Positions 44,574 through 57,052 of a DNA stretch of 64,000 nt are shown here, piece by piece. Below the pieces are notes generated by a model. The model saw only the letters and a program-made list of their open reading frames with translations, made no database searches and was not told where the DNA came from. Source of the stretch: Charina bottae (taxonomy: Eukaryota > Chordata > Lepidosauria > Squamata > Charinaidae); NCBI GenBank assembly GCA_023362775.1, contig JALMGJ010000016.1, positions 1,247,001-1,311,000 of the forward strand. The letters are read 5' to 3'. Position 1 is the first letter of the stretch. Each line of letters starts with the position of its first letter. Both the position numbers and the translations under genes were made by a program.

Positions 44574-47383
44574 GTTGTTTTAATATTAGATCTCTTTCTC
44601 ATGACAGATCTCCTCTACCTTATTCCCTGCAACTTAAGTAGTAATCTACTTGATCGCATGAAAGGAACACATCTGATCTATTTTGCTGATCCAATGCAAT
44701 CCAAAGGTCTGTTACACAGATTGTCCTTGCATTAAAGATTCAAAATACTGTTTCATCGGTGGTGTCTGTGCAGAATATATGTCTGTGTTTGTGTTGAAAA
44801 AGTCAAGAGAGTAGTTGTGGCAGCATAACTGAAGCCCCAACCCTTTGCACATACATAACATGTTGATGCACGTACAAAAGGGGTGGTGCTTTGCCATGAT
44901 CTCTAATGTGACTTTTTTGGCCCCTTCCCTCCACAGACACTGAAAAGTTAAGTGTTCATCTCTTGAGTTTGAAGCAATAGTTTCTTCTGTTTCTTCTAAT
45001 AAAAACAGAAAAATAGTTGTAAATTTGGTAGAAAGGACTGCTCCCCCCAAAAAGTGTGTGGGGTGGAGCAAAATGCAAATGTGCCCCTCTGCACAAAATT
45101 TTTTGCATTTGTAAACTATTTCTAACCTTGTAGAAAAGCATCAAGGAAGAAAATGATTTCAAGTTTATGGCTGTTGTATTTGTACTAGATCTCCCACAAA
45201 ACCTTTCAACCCTAGGAACTTCAGTCATATCCCAACCCAGTCCTATATGAATCTTAATTCTAGGCCTACATGAGAAAGGTATCTTAAACTGTATGTTATT
45301 CATGACCCAGAGTAAATTGGAATGTGCTTACCTTTATAGCTGCCCCCATTTTTGTATCCTTGAACATGAAAAAAAAATCACAGAAGCTCTTCTATATTCA
45401 GCTAGTCATCATTCTTTATTTGAAGTAAAATGCTTCTCTACACAAGAACACCAGTCTATCAATATTAGCATAAAAGCTCCTTGACAACATAAATGACATT
45501 TCTACTAAATAAAACACACAGTGCCCAACCTAAGAACTACTGATCAATATTAAAGAAAATATTTAACAATATCCTGCTGAGAAAAGTATCATCTATTCAG
45601 CAGGGAAAACATCAAAAGCTTTTGATTCCATTTGTTGTATCACTTCATATCATCTGCACTCCTTGGGAAGCATAGTCCATTTCTATTTAAATCCATGGGG
45701 CTCTAAAAGGAATCAGGTGCTCTACAGTCCAAGGTTAGGCACCATGGATTGTTATTATTCTTGTCTAATCTAGAGAAGAACCTTCAGCCTCAGGAATTCT
45801 CTAATTGCAAGGACAAAATTAGAGGGACAAATCTACAACTGCTAATACCCCTGCTATCCACACTCCATTGTGCTATTAGCAAGCTTAGCATGATAGAGAA
45901 GAGGGAAGAAAGGTTTCCTGCATGCCTTTGGTGCTACATTAAAGACAAGCAAAAGTGTGTGTGGATGGCAGTAAAAATAGGTGACTGAGTGCAGAAAGGT
46001 CATAAGATCTCTCTGAGCACTTAGATTAGCTTGGAAAATTGGTCCAGGTTTTCCTAGAGGGCTTGTCCAGCTGTAATTGCAGCACATATGATGTATGTGT
46101 AAACATCTACAACTATTAGCTGGGCTCTAAAGAGCTATTTTAGACATTACCACTTAGATTTTTTGCTTTTTTTTCTTTAAAAGCAAAATTCTCACCCTCA
46201 AACCATATTGCAGCTTGCTCTTGAAATTTATTTTGTGACTGTGGTTCCTAGAGAGATGTTTAACCCTTTTCTCCACCTTTCTATGGCCTTACTGAAGATT
46301 GACTTTATGTATCTGCTGTTTGTTAATATCATGATTTTAAAAGTGATGTCACCCTTAATGATATGTTTAGAATCACATCTAGTTTAACTCTCAAGAGCCA
46401 TTTACACTACAACAAACCGGAGTAATGTTCATTCTGGACAATGACAGCTAATGAATAGTTTGCTGTGTCTGATTAATTCCAATCCCAGCACTAATTTTTA
46501 AACCAACTACCAATATGCCTGGGCATTTTCAAGCTAACAGTCATTTCAGGAAAAGACTACAAGTTAGACTGCCTTTGAAATTGATCTTCTCTTTTAATTG
46601 TTGCATTCTTATTGCCTTTATTATTTTATTTTAAGACATTTGGTTTTATTGATCATTGTTTTTATTGTTGTTCCTTCACTCTTCTGGGTTCAGTCAGAAT
46701 GAAGAATGGTATAAATTATTATTTTCTAAAGGCAAGTTAAATAAAAATAAAATAAAATAAAAGCCACAGAGAGAAAAACAAATATAGACACAGGAGATGT
46801 CTTGAAATTTACTGCAGTGCACGTTCAGATCCTTATCCAATACGACTTTCTTCTGTTTCTGGAACTGAACTGTCAACACATAATAAATGCTGAAGCAAAA
46901 TGAACTGTTCTGCATACCCACTCAGGACTCACATAATGTTTAGCTCATTACCCAATAACAACTGAGAACAGTTACATTTAATGACTTGAAAGACAAGACA
47001 GTCAATAAAATATTTATGGACATTGTTAGAAGATACATTGTTTGATGAATATAGTGCTTGCTGTTTCTTTCACAGTAATTACAAGTCTAGAAGTTAAATG
47101 TGGGTAATGAAATAACAAATGCATTGTTATTAAGAGGAGCCTCCAATGTTTCTTCTAAAATAGGATTTGAAGTAAATTAGAAGGTTCTTCCTCAAGCAGA
47201 TCTTTACAGAAATGTTGAGTAAAGCCCCAAAAGTTTCAGTAAGACTATTGCTCTTTCTGGAATATTGTCTTAATATATGAGGAGAACAGTAGCTAGTTAG
47301 TGCTGCATTCCCCAGTGTTACATCAGCAAAACACTAAAAGCAAAATATATTTTTTCAGGACTAGTATCAGATTCAGGATTAGT
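44574..47383. other. Unassigned intergenic DNA
   Basis: 2.8 kb without a recognised gene, RNA or repeat family. Confidence 0.5.
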
Positions 47384-48442
47384 ATCGGGTTCAATGGCAA
47401 GTTCTTGGTGGTATGGGGATACCAAGCCATCTTGTCTGCCTCCTGAGGAATCTGTATAACGACCAAGTAGCAACGGTAAGAACAGACCATGGAACAACGG
47501 ACTGGTTTAAGATTGGGAAAGGAGTACGGCAGGGCTGTATATTCTCACCCTACCTATTCAACTTGTATCCAGAACACATCATGCGATGTGCTGGGCTTGA
47601 GGAATCCAAGGCTGGAGTTAAAATCGCTGGAAGAAACATTAACAATCTCAGATATGCAGATGATACCACTTTGATGGCTGAAATCAAGGAGGAGCCGAGG
47701 AGCCTAATGACAAAGGTGAAAGAAGAAAGTGCAAAAGCTGGGTTGCAATTAAACCTCAGAAAAACCAAGATTATGGCAACCAGCTTGATTGATAACTGGC
47801 AAACAGAGGGAGAAAAAGTGGAGGCAGTGACAGACTTTGTATTTCTAGGTGCAAAGATTACTGCAGACGCTGACAGCAGCCAGTAAATCAGAAGACGTCT
47901 ACTTCTTCGGAGGAGAGCAAGGACAATTCTTGATAAAATAGTTAAAAGCAGAGACATCACACTGACAACAAAGGTCCGCATAGTTAAAGCAATGGTATTC
48001 CCTGTAGTAACCTATGGCTGTGAGAGCTGGACCATAAGGAAGGCTGAGCGAAGGAAGATAGATGCTTTTGAACTGTGGTGTTGGAGGAAAATTCTGAGAG
48101 TGCCTTGGACTGCAAGAAGATCAAACCAGTCCATACTCCAGGAAATCAAGCCAGACTGCTCACTTGAAGGAATGATATTAAAGGCAAAACTGAAGTATTT
48201 TGGTTACATAATGAGAAGACAGGATACCCTGGAGAAGATGCTGATGCTAGGGAAAGTGGAAGGCAAAAGGAAGAGAGGCCGACCAAGGGCAAGGTGGATG
48301 GATGATATTCTGGAGGTGACGGACTCGACCTTGGGGGAGCTGGGGATGGTGACGGCTGACAGGAAGCTCTGGCGTGGGCTGGTCCATGAAGTCACGAAGA
48401 GTTGGAAGTGACTGAACGAATAAACAACAAAAATCAGGTTCA
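47384..48442 (+). mobile_element. BovB LINE, 5'-truncated, about 10-bp TSD
   Basis: Body 47394-48432. Flanks ATCGGGTTCA (47384-47393) and ATCAGGTTCA (48433-48442) match at 9 of 10 positions. The left end enters in the reverse transcriptase; the right end is the standard gtcacgaagagttggaagtg then actgaacgaataaacaac. Closely related to the BovB at 28.5-31.7 kb. Confidence 0.85.
47396..48411 (+). pseudogene. BovB reverse transcriptase, C-terminal two-thirds
   Basis: Encodes GIPSHLVCLLRNLYND, GVRQGCIFSPYLFNLY, the catalytic NLRYADDTTLMAE, LNLRKTKIMATSLIDNW and FVFLGAKITADADSSQ. A stop follows at 47884-47886 (TAA where CGA or GAA is usual); the same frame then continues with MVFPVVTYGCESWTIRKAER, ELWCWRKILRVPW and a basic C-terminus ending at 48411. 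The endonuclease and fingers are missing by 5' truncation. Confidence 0.85.
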
Positions 48443-49117
48443 TCTTCTGACTTGGAATTTAACCATTTAACCACCGTCTTGCTTGTCAGGGTATACTCAG
48501 AAAATATGTTCTGTGTATTTTAGTGTCTTGAATAAAGGAGTGTACAGCTGAGAACACTGAGCAATTAGCTCAGAAGGAACATGAGTGCTAATTGCCAGCA
48601 CCTGGAAAAGGGAGGTCTCTGCTAATGACTCAGCAAATATATTTCTATATAAGCTATTGAAGCTGAACATATGTTGCTGGGTGTTGTTTGGTGTTTCTGG
48701 ATAGTGTTGTTGTATATTGCTAGGTATTGTGAGTAGTTGGTTATTGATGGTTAAAGTATTTGCTTGTAAATATCTTTGTATAGTAAAGTCTGTAAATATT
48801 TGAAGCAACAGACTCCAAACAAATTTCTTTCTGCACCACTCATGGGTTGCACCACAAGCATCACTCTGACATTGCTAACTACTGCATTATGTTCACCCTC
48901 TGCTGGTCAATAGAATGTCTCACCTCCAAGATTCCATCAATAGTTCTGGATATCTGAGAATTGCTAAGAGCACACTGATCAGGCTGGTAATGACAATATA
49001 TCCCTCATATTATATGATTGAAGTCCTACGTATTCCCACTAGAATCTGTGACAGAAAAATCAGTAAAGAAGCAACACTAATAGACATTCATACAGAATCA
49101 CCAAAGCCCAAATGGCA
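48443..49117. other. Unassigned sequence
   Basis: No gene or repeat recognised. Confidence 0.5.
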
Positions 49118-49213
49118 TGAATAAATACTGAGAACAGGATGAACAAGCAGTATTGCTAGCTAACATTCAAAAACCTGACTAAAATGTTTTGGCTAATCAG
49201 GTCATACCATTCA

Positions 49214-49560
49214 CGTTTGATTTGTAAAGGTAAAGGTTCCCCCGCACATTTGTGCAGTTGTGTCCGACTCTAGGGGCCGGTGCTCATCTCCGTTTCTTAG
49301 CCGAAGAGCCAGCGTTGTCCGAAGATGCTTCCGCGGTCATGTGGCCGGCATGACGCATGCGGAATGCTGTTACCTTCCCACCGAACTGGTACCTATTCAT
49401 CTACTTGCATTTGCATGCTTTCGAATTGCTAGGTTGGCAAGAGCTGGAGCTAGTGCGGGAGCTCACTCCGCACACAGGGCTAGTGATTCGAACCTCCGAA
49501 CTTGCGATCTTCCGATCGACAAGCCTGGCATCTTACCCGCTGAGCCACCACGCTTTGATA
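49214..49560 (-). mobile_element. Sauria-type tRNA SINE inside the Penelope-like element
   Basis: Body about 49225-49552. The plus strand shows the BovB-like tail reversed (tgtccgactctaggggccgg), the gcatttgcatgctttcgaat block, and a tRNA-like head reversed (cttacccgctgagccaccac). Flanks share only tttgat (49216-49221 and 49554-49559), a weak TSD. Confidence 0.85.
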
Positions 49561-49769
49561 GGTACAGTCAAATCAGAAACATTATGATGAGGCATTGGCA
49601 TCTCTTATCTAACATTACTAGGTTTAAGGATCCTCCTCTTTTTACACAAAAAGATCCAAGAATTTGAAAGAGATGTTGGTGAGGAGTACCTTGAGATCTC
49701 CTATGATCCACTAATTAGGAGTGGATGGATAGGCTACACCTGTAGGCTGTTACCCTTGTGGTAACTGTT

Positions 49770-49943
49770 GAAGTTTGCATAAGTTTTGCCTCAGAATTAC
49801 TTGTTTTCAGGATATGTACCATCAGAAAAATTATCCCATCAAATCTTTTGTCAATTGTAACTCTAGAGGTGTGATATTCAGTAATATGAATTGTAACTCT
49901 AGAGGTGTGATATTCAATAATAAGGTATTCAATGTGCTTGTCT

Positions 49944-49975
<32 letters not shown>

Positions 49976-50290
49976 TCAAATTTATCACCGCCCAACTCCC
50001 CCAAGGAGGACTCTGGGCAGTTTACAACATATGTGGGTTACACTTCAAGAGTAGTGAAAATGAGGATTTGTGAACACAGAAGCTCTATTAGACGTCAGAA
50101 GATTACTTCTCCCCTTGTGAAACCCTTCAGAGCCTTGAACCACACGGACATCCAGATTCCCTTTTGGGTTCTGGAAAAAGTTCATGCTTCAGGAACTCAG
50201 CTTCTTCACAGATTGAAAGCTAGAGAGACTTTTTGGATCTTTAATTTGCATACCTTGACCCCTCATGAAGTGAATGAGGAGATAGATTGG
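49770..50290 (+). pseudogene. Penelope GIY-YIG endonuclease, family C, interrupted
   Basis: First part 49775-49930: KFCLRITCFQDMYHQKNYPI, then KSFVNCNSRGVIF, with NCNSRGVIF repeated by a roughly 36-bp direct duplication at 49853-49917. This is the Cys-containing linker and the first beta strand of the domain. After an inserted L2 tail, the second part 50030-50290 reads YVGYTSRVVKMRICEHRSSI, then SPLVKPFRALNHTDIQIPFW, then LKARETFWIFNLHTLTPHEV and NEEID. YVG is the YIG half, the Arg of MRICEH and the Glu of ARETFWI fit the catalytic residues, and TLTPHEVNE matches the usual L.P.GLNE ending. Confidence 0.65.
49930..50032 (-). mobile_element. L2-clade LINE 3' tail
   Basis: (TTTA)n at 49943-49975, then the hairpin accgcccaactcccccaagg / aggactctgggcagtttaca. 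It is a very short 5'-truncated copy that separates the two halves of the GIY-YIG domain. Confidence 0.75.
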
Positions 50291-50770
50291 ATGTGTTTAT
50301 TAATCTATCTTATTTTTGTTTATATAGTTTATCTTTTTACTTTGTTATTCTTTTCTCCTAATTCCCTCTCTTTTACATCAGCTAGGAGTTTTGCTTTAAA
50401 TTCCTTTTATTGCAGTCAGATGCTAGTCATTACTGCACCACTTTACACTCCTTATTTAATTTGACCAAGCTTATTTCATTTTATTCATGCATATGGTATT
50501 TTGAACCCAGCCTTTGCACTTGCTTGGATGTATGTATATTTTTTATAATAATTAGTATATCTCCTTACCATTAAGAACAGAATTTAAACTTGTATTTAAA
50601 CATTTTTAGGTGTGGAGTGATCTATTTTATAGGAATTTAGAATAAACTATATTTTAACTACCCAAGTACTTTCATTTTTATGGTAGGTTTACGCGGTTGT
50701 GATTTATGATTATTTATGTTGGGTTTTTTTGCTTTTTTCCAGCATTATTATAACCCTATAATTGTGACTA

Positions 50771-50807
50771 CTGATGAAGGCTTATTAGCCAAAATGCATT
50801 TAGTCAG
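50771..50807 (+). ncRNA. Decayed hammerhead-like motif, family C
   Basis: CTGATGA 50771-50777, spacer A, stem II GGCT 50779-50782 with AGCC 50787-50790, then AAAATG in place of GAAACG. Both differences fit CpG decay (ccgaaacg to ccaaaatg). The inverted end at 49118-49200 has the same 3' half but lacks the 5' side of stem II. Confidence 0.4.
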
Positions 50808-50868
50808 GTTTTTGAATGTTAGCTAGCAATACTGCTTGTTCATCCTGTTCTCAGTATTTATTCATATA

Positions 50869-51940
50869 TGTTGGCTGTTCAGGCCTTTTTCATTGTCTTT
50901 TATTGTTATTATTGTATTCTATGCATGATGCTGTAACTCTATATCCAATACCAGTAAATAATACTGTATAGTATAATTTGTGGCCCACCATATTGTTACT
51001 TGACCTTGTTGCTATCCAGTGTGCGGAAGGGGACATCATCTTTCCCTAAGCACCTGAAGCCTTTTGGTAAGATTTGCAGAGCTTTCCCATTTTGACTGGA
51101 GGATGTTCTTCTATTTTAAGACTTCATGTAGATCTGGTCTTAGACTTGAGGTAGCTGCAAGGCTGGTCTGGTGTCAAGTAGCCAGTTCATGGAGAAGCCA
51201 TGGGGTGGGAATGCAGGAATTTTAATCTGCCCATCAGGATTTTGTGGTAGAAAATTGGTCTGCTCAACCTGGAATAGAATATAAGCTTCCATCCTCCCTG
51301 TTTGCTCCTTATAGCCAAGTTTGTGAAGAAAGGGGCAAACTGTAGAACAGAGGGATGGGGAAAGAGGGAAAGAAGTAAAGCTTCTATCTAGGGGACCTCT
51401 GCTAAAGAGGCATTCTTAGTAGATGACCATGAAGAGATGAGAAAAGTCAGAGTCCATAAACTTGCAACAGAAGAGAAAATTAAGGGGAAAGCATGGAGGT
51501 CCTATAAAAAGCAATGAGTGATTCAGAAATGAGAAGATAAAGAAACCTTTTGAGTAGCTTAAAGTGCTAGCAGACATTGGTATTTAGGAAAGAAAGGACA
51601 GTTCACTTAACAAAGGGTTCAGAGGCAGAAAGGTGATACAAGAACTGAGATGCTGTTATTTTCAGCAACAATATTGTGTTTAAACACATCCTCATTTGTA
51701 AGTTTAAATATAATAACCATGATCCAGCAGCTGCAGTAGAAGATAGTTGTTTTGGGAAACATTGGTTAAAGATTATTCAGATTTATTGCCTGTTGCTATA
51801 CTTGGTGGTGCCTTTTCCTTTTCACTAGATTAGTTCAATTTATTGTTCAAGCATGCATACCTACTGCTTTGGCTGGCATCCTTTTATAAGTTCTACAAGG
51901 AAGTAAAAAAACCCCAAAGTCTAACTCATTCAGAACAGCT
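50869..51940. other. Unassigned intergenic DNA
   Basis: No gene or repeat recognised. Confidence 0.5.
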
Positions 51941-51943
51941 CAA

Positions 51944-54900
51944 CTGTATTTATTTATTTAACTTCTCAACTGCCCAACTTGTACACAATGACTCTGGGCG
52001 GTTTACAACAATAAAAACAACATATCATTAAAATACAATGTACATATGAATATAAATATATATAAATATAATATACATAAAAATACAAATATGAAGTATA
52101 AATACAAGATGGCAAATTGAGATCTTACTATTGGCACCATCATGGTGCCAACCACCTCCATGCATAACTATCGCCCCTCCCACCCCAAGCCAGGTGGCAT
52201 AGCCAGGGTTTAACTCTCTCCCTGAAGGCCAGGAGAGTGGGGGACTGTCTTATCTCCAGGGGTAGCTTATTCCAAAGAGCGGGCAGGATGGCAGAGAAGG
52301 CCGTCCTCCTGGACCCTGCCAATCGGCAATCCCTCATGGACAGGGTCTGTAGCATTCCCTCTCTGCCTGACCAGGTGGGACAGGTTGATGTCACAGGGGT
52401 GAGGCGGTACCTCAGGTAACCTGGACCCATGCCATGTAGGGCTTTAAAGGTGGTAACCAACACCTTGAATTCAACTCGGAAGCAAACTGGCACCCAATGC
52501 AGCTCTCAGAGCAATGGTGTTGTGTGTGCTCTCCTTGGGACTCCTAAGACTGCTCGCACAGCTGCATTCTGCACCAGCTGTAGCTTCCAGATACTCTTCA
52601 AGGGTAGCCCCATATAGAGCACATTACAGTAGTCTATACAGGAGATGAGTAGAGTATGAGTGACTGACTGGAGGGACTCTCGAACCAGGAAAGGGTGTAG
52701 CTGGTGCAGAACATGAAGCGGCACAAAGGCTCCCCTGGCCATGGCTGCCACCTGCAGGAGCCACAAGTCCAGGAGAACCCCCAGGTTCCACACTGGATAT
52801 GTCTGGGGCAGTGCAACCCCATCAAGAGTCAAAGATGATAAGTTCCCAGATACCCAGGATCCCCCAAGCCACAACCACTCCATCTTACCAGGGTTCAGCT
52901 GAAGCCTCTTCCCCATCCAGACCCTCACAGCCTCCAGGCACCGAGAGAGGGTGGTCACAGCATCACTTACATCAACCGGGATGGAGATGTATAATTGAGT
53001 ATCATCAGTGGATTGATCATACCTCACCCTGTGGCAATGGATGATCTCACCCAGCGGTTTCATGTAGATGTTAAAGAGGAGTGGGGAGAGTGCCGAGCCC
53101 TGCAGCACCCCACAAAGGAGGGGCCATGGGCTGGATCTCTCGCTCCCTATCAACACTGATTGGGACCTGCCCTGGAGGAAGGAGGTGAACCAGCGCAGAA
53201 CCACGCCACCCACCCCCAACTCCCTGAGCCAACCCAAAAGGATACCGTGGTTGATGGTATTGAAAGTTGCTGAGACGTCAAGAAGAGCCGGGATGAATGC
53301 ACTGCCCCCATCCCACTCCTGCCAGAGATCATAAGTGTGACCAAGACTGTTTCCATCCTATATCCGGGCCTGAAACCCAACTGAAAAGGGTCCAGATAAT
53401 CTGTTTCATCCAGGACCCTCTGTAGCTACAGTGCCACCACTTTCTCAACCACCTTCCCTAAAAATAGGAGTTAAGAGACTGGACAAAAATTGTCCAGGAA
53501 GGTGGAATCCAGTGATGGTTTCTTGAGGAGGGGGCGCACCGGTGCCTCTTTGAAGGCTGCCGGAAACACTTCCTTCCCTAAGGATGAATTCACCATCTCC
53601 TGGACCCACCCACACGTTGCCTCCTGCGATGCCTTCACCAGCCAGGAGGGACAAGGATTTAATTGACAAGTGGTGGCATTTACAGTCCGTACAACCCTGT
53701 CCACTTCCTCGGGCCCAAAAGGATCAAATTGTTCCCAGATAATCAGGTAAGTACGTTCCCCAGGCATCTCCCCAGACCCTGCTACACACTTGGCATCCAA
53801 TGTGGAGCGAATCCGAGCGATTTTATCCTCCAGATGCCCAGAAAACTCCTCAGCATGGCCCTGTAGGTGGGTTTCTAAATCCACCTTCCCCAAATGGGAT
53901 CGGGTGATTTTAAACAGGGCCGTCAGGCAGCATTCTGCAGATGAAATAGAGCAGAGAAACATTGATGTTTCGCCACTCTTACTGCCACAAGGTTGGCCTT
54001 TACGGTGGCTCTAGCTTGTTTGGTCGGGTTCGGTCCTTGTTTTCATCCAGCGGTGCTCTAGACGTCTCTTAATCCTCTTCAGAACCCTCATCTCCTTCGT
54101 AAACCACGGGGAGTGTCAGGTTCGATGGGTCAAGAGAGGTCACACAGGCGCGATCCTGTCCAAGGCCCCTGCCACTTCACTGTTCCAAGCTGCAGCCAGG
54201 GTCTCTGCTGGACCCTGGGGAAGTATAGCCTCCAGCTCCCTCTGAAAACCCATTGGGTCCATCAGTCACCGGGGGTGGATCAATCAAATGGGTCCTGCCT
54301 CCCTGCAGGTCCATCAGTCGCCAGGGGCGGACAAGTCAAATGGGTTCTGCCTCCCTGTGGAGGGGGGCAGCATAATAGAATCTCAAGGTCACCAGGGCGT
54401 GATCTGACCATGACAATGGGGACAGATGTAGCTCTCCCCTCAGATCAGATTTTCTCTGACAAGTAAACGAAGTCCGGTGTGTGCTGTGCAGGGCCTGGGT
54501 CTGAGTACAGAGGGCCAGAACACACCACCGATACCAAACACCAGGGGCATCTTCCCCAATGATGGTCTGCCCTCCGACTCCCACCATAACACCCCCAACC
54601 CATCACCACCTGAATCACATAACCCACCCCAAATCCCCCAGAGCTCTCATTTACCCCCAATCCCAACCCTCCAGGAGCCCTGGTTAGGGGTCCCTCCATC
54701 CAAGCATACATTCCCAAGCATACACCAAACTACCATGGGGTGGTGGTGAGTCCCCTGGACCTCAAGCTCTTGCTATCAGTGCTGTGGGGACCAACCATCA
54801 CCCCACCTCCACATCTGCTGCACCCCCCTCACTGGCCTCTCTCACTAGCCTTTAGCGGCTCCATATTTGCTTTTCCTCCCCCCTGACCCTCACTCAGGGA

Positions 54901-55340
54901 GGGAGGATTCACACACACTTAACCCATCCACTATTGGGCTCCCTCCCCATTTATCACCCCAGGGAGGAAGCACCCACTCTCTCCCAGGAGGGACCCCAGA
55001 TTCCTACTCCTGGGAGCTTGCTGGTCCACCAAGATCTTCATTTGAGGGTTCAATCACCCCCACATCTCTCTGCAACACTTCCAAGCTCAATCTGGGTCCA
55101 CTGGGTCCTCCAGGCAACTCCAAGCGCTCCCCGCACCTTCCAAATTTGCCACACTCTCTCAACCCGAGGAGCCCCAGGGAGGGGCTCCATCTGGTTCCTC
55201 CAGCACCTGACTGCAGGGGCCACTGGTCATTTGCTGTGCTGCTGGCTGTCCTGCTGTGCCACAAGGTCACTCTGAGGCCCTCCTCCATTCACCACGGGCC
55301 ACCAGTCACTTGCTGCGCCACTGGCAGTCCTGGCACACCA
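51944..55340 (-). mobile_element. L2-clade LINE, near full length (copy b)
   Basis: Minus strand. The 3' end is at the left: TTTATTTATT, then the hairpin actgcccaacttgtacacaa / tgactctgggcggtttacaa at 51965-52010 and an AT-rich stretch. ORF2 runs from about 54720 to 52140, then a GC-rich 5' region to about 55340 that shares the gctagtgagagaggcca block (plus 54835-54857) with copy a. The right border is approximate and no TSD was identified. Confidence 0.75.
52140..54717 (-). pseudogene. L2 ORF2 (copy b), broken
   Basis: The minus strand shows endonuclease remnants near 54590-54340 (DFVYLSEKI, LSPLSWSDHALVTLRF). The reverse transcriptase region begins with RPLLKKPSLDSTFLDNFCPV (53530-53471), then a GFRPGYRMETVLVTL block in another frame, then LRELGVGGVVLRWFTSFLQG, GVLQGSALSPLLFNIYMKPL and DDTQLYIS, in which the tyrosine-alanine of YADD is altered (QSTDDTQLYIS). 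The C-terminal block at 52620-52140 has [30 protein letters not shown] and ALWNKLPLEI. There are at least four frame changes. The altered catalytic motif alone would disable it. Confidence 0.75.
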
Positions 55341-55688
55341 CAAGTGTCAGCCTCGCATGTTTGTCTGACATGCTTCTCTGAATGCTGTACACGTGTAGAT
55401 TGCTGGCTGTTTATTTCATTGCTTCAAGGTGCTAGCCTCCCTCTCGGCATTCTGGCATAGCTTGCCAGAAACTCTGATAAGCACCTGCTCTTTCAAATGA
55501 CATTCTGTCGGGAGGAGGGTTGCTTGGAGTGCGAACTGAATTGTTATGGCTTAACTTTGGCTGATGTCAGAGGGACGTCTTGATGATGCAGCTTTATGCG
55601 TGAAAATCTTTATTCGAGGCTTCTCCTCGCCTGAAGTGTACTGATCCTGAATAAATGAATCTTTTAGGGTAATTGCCTGAGGGATTTC
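55341..55688. other. Unassigned sequence
   Basis: No gene or repeat recognised. Confidence 0.45.
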
Positions 55689-55942
55689 TTTTTTTTTTTT
55701 AATTTTATATTTTATTATTTAAAAAATTAAAAGAAATTAAAATACAAAACATATACTACAAACTGACATACAATTACATTTATACATATAAATAGAAAAA
55801 GAAGAGAGTAAGAAAAAACAATTTTTTGATAGATTTAAAAAGACTTCCTGCTATCCATCCGAAGAATCAAGATATTTATATAAATTATCTTTTCTAAATT
55901 GTTATCAAATTATATATCTGCTATTTCTATTAAGATTTTATA

Positions 55943-57052
55943 TTATATAATTAATTGGATATTTTGTGTTCTTCTAATATAATCAAAAAAAGGTTTCCAA
56001 GTCAGTTTATATTGATCCATATTTTTCCCATGTATCTGGTCAGTAAGTTTCGCCATTTGTGTCAACTCCATTAGTTTAATAATCCATTCTTCTATCGTCG
56101 GTGTGGAGTCTTCTTTCCAGTGATGTGCGTATACCATTCTTGCTGCAGTTGTCAGGTATAATAAAAGTCTTTTGTGTTTATTTTCTAAATTTTCGTCCAA
56201 ATGTCCCAGTAAGTAGAAATCAGGTTTTTTTATAATACTTGCTTCCATCATTTTACAAATACAATTATGAATTTTATCCCAATATTTTTTAGCTTTTTTA
56301 CATGACCACCATATATGGTAGAAGGTACCTGTCTCAGTTTTGCATTTCCAATACAGGTTCATTTTAAACAGCTTTTCAGGTGTCATGTACCATCTGTACA
56401 TCATTTTGTAATAATTTTCTTTCAAGTTATAACTCAACATATATCTTAAGTTCTTTATCCACATATTTTCCCATATCTCATATCTAATATCATGTCCGAG
56501 GTTCTCTTCCCATTTTACCATGCAATTTTTAATTTTTATGTCCGAGGTTTTGATTTCCAATAATTTTTTATACATTTTGGAAACTAAGTGATCATCTTCT
56601 GAGCACAATATCACATCCCAATTAACTGTTTGTTTTGTAAATTTAAATATTTTTGTCTATATTAAATTGTTCTTTCAATTGTAGATACATAAACCAGTGA
56701 CATAAAAATCCTTCTGTTTCCAATTCCTCTCTTGTTTTCAATCTATAATTACTTCCTTCAAATTTTATTAAATTAATATACTTTAACCATTTTTCATTTC
56801 CTATATTTTCTCTCCTGGCAAATGCCTCTTTTGGCGAGGTCCATAGCGGCAAATTTGGTAATAAAATTTGTTTATATTTATTCCAGATTTTTAAAATTGA
56901 TCTTCTGATGACATGGTTGTTAAATGCTTTATTGACTTTACCTTTATTGTGCCATAGAAAACCATGCCATCCAAATCTAATATCGTATCCTTCTAAATTT
57001 AATAATTTGTTGTTTTCCAATGTAATCCAATCTTTCAAATTAGTCCACATGC
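55943..57052 (-). pseudogene. L1 ORF2, C-terminal part
   Basis: The minus strand resumes after the solo LTR with ACGLI, a stop where Trp is usual, then LKDWITLENNKLLNLEGYD, IRFGWHGFLWHNKGK, SILKIWNKYK and LTWKPFFDYIRR. A frame change lies near 56615-56640. A Cys/His-rich stretch with CKTETGTFYHIWWSCKKAKK near 56270-56330 is the L1 C-terminal Cys-rich motif. Confidence 0.8.

Larger units (their letters stand above)
49118..50868 (+). mobile_element. Penelope-like element, second family (C), with inverted ends
   Basis: The left end 49118-49200 and right end 50785-50868 are reverse complements over about 80 bp (gaataaatactgagaacagg against cctgttctcagtatttattc; gtattgctagctaacattca against its complement). 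Between them are a GIY-YIG endonuclease fragment, a Sauria SINE and an L2 3' tail inserted in it. Different from family A in endonuclease and terminal sequence. Confidence 0.65.

Noticed and set aside
47550..47981. Minus-strand frame over the BovB at 47.4 kb
   Set aside because: Antisense shadow of the reverse transcriptase; the same shadow recurs at 28915-29346 and 60446-61276.
49260..49667. Frame through the Sauria SINE
   Set aside because: The SINE is non-coding; a similar frame recurs in the 17.7 kb copy.
52799..55460. Several Pro/Ser-rich plus-strand frames
   Set aside because: They are antisense to L2 copy b or lie in its GC-rich 5' region and contain no domain.
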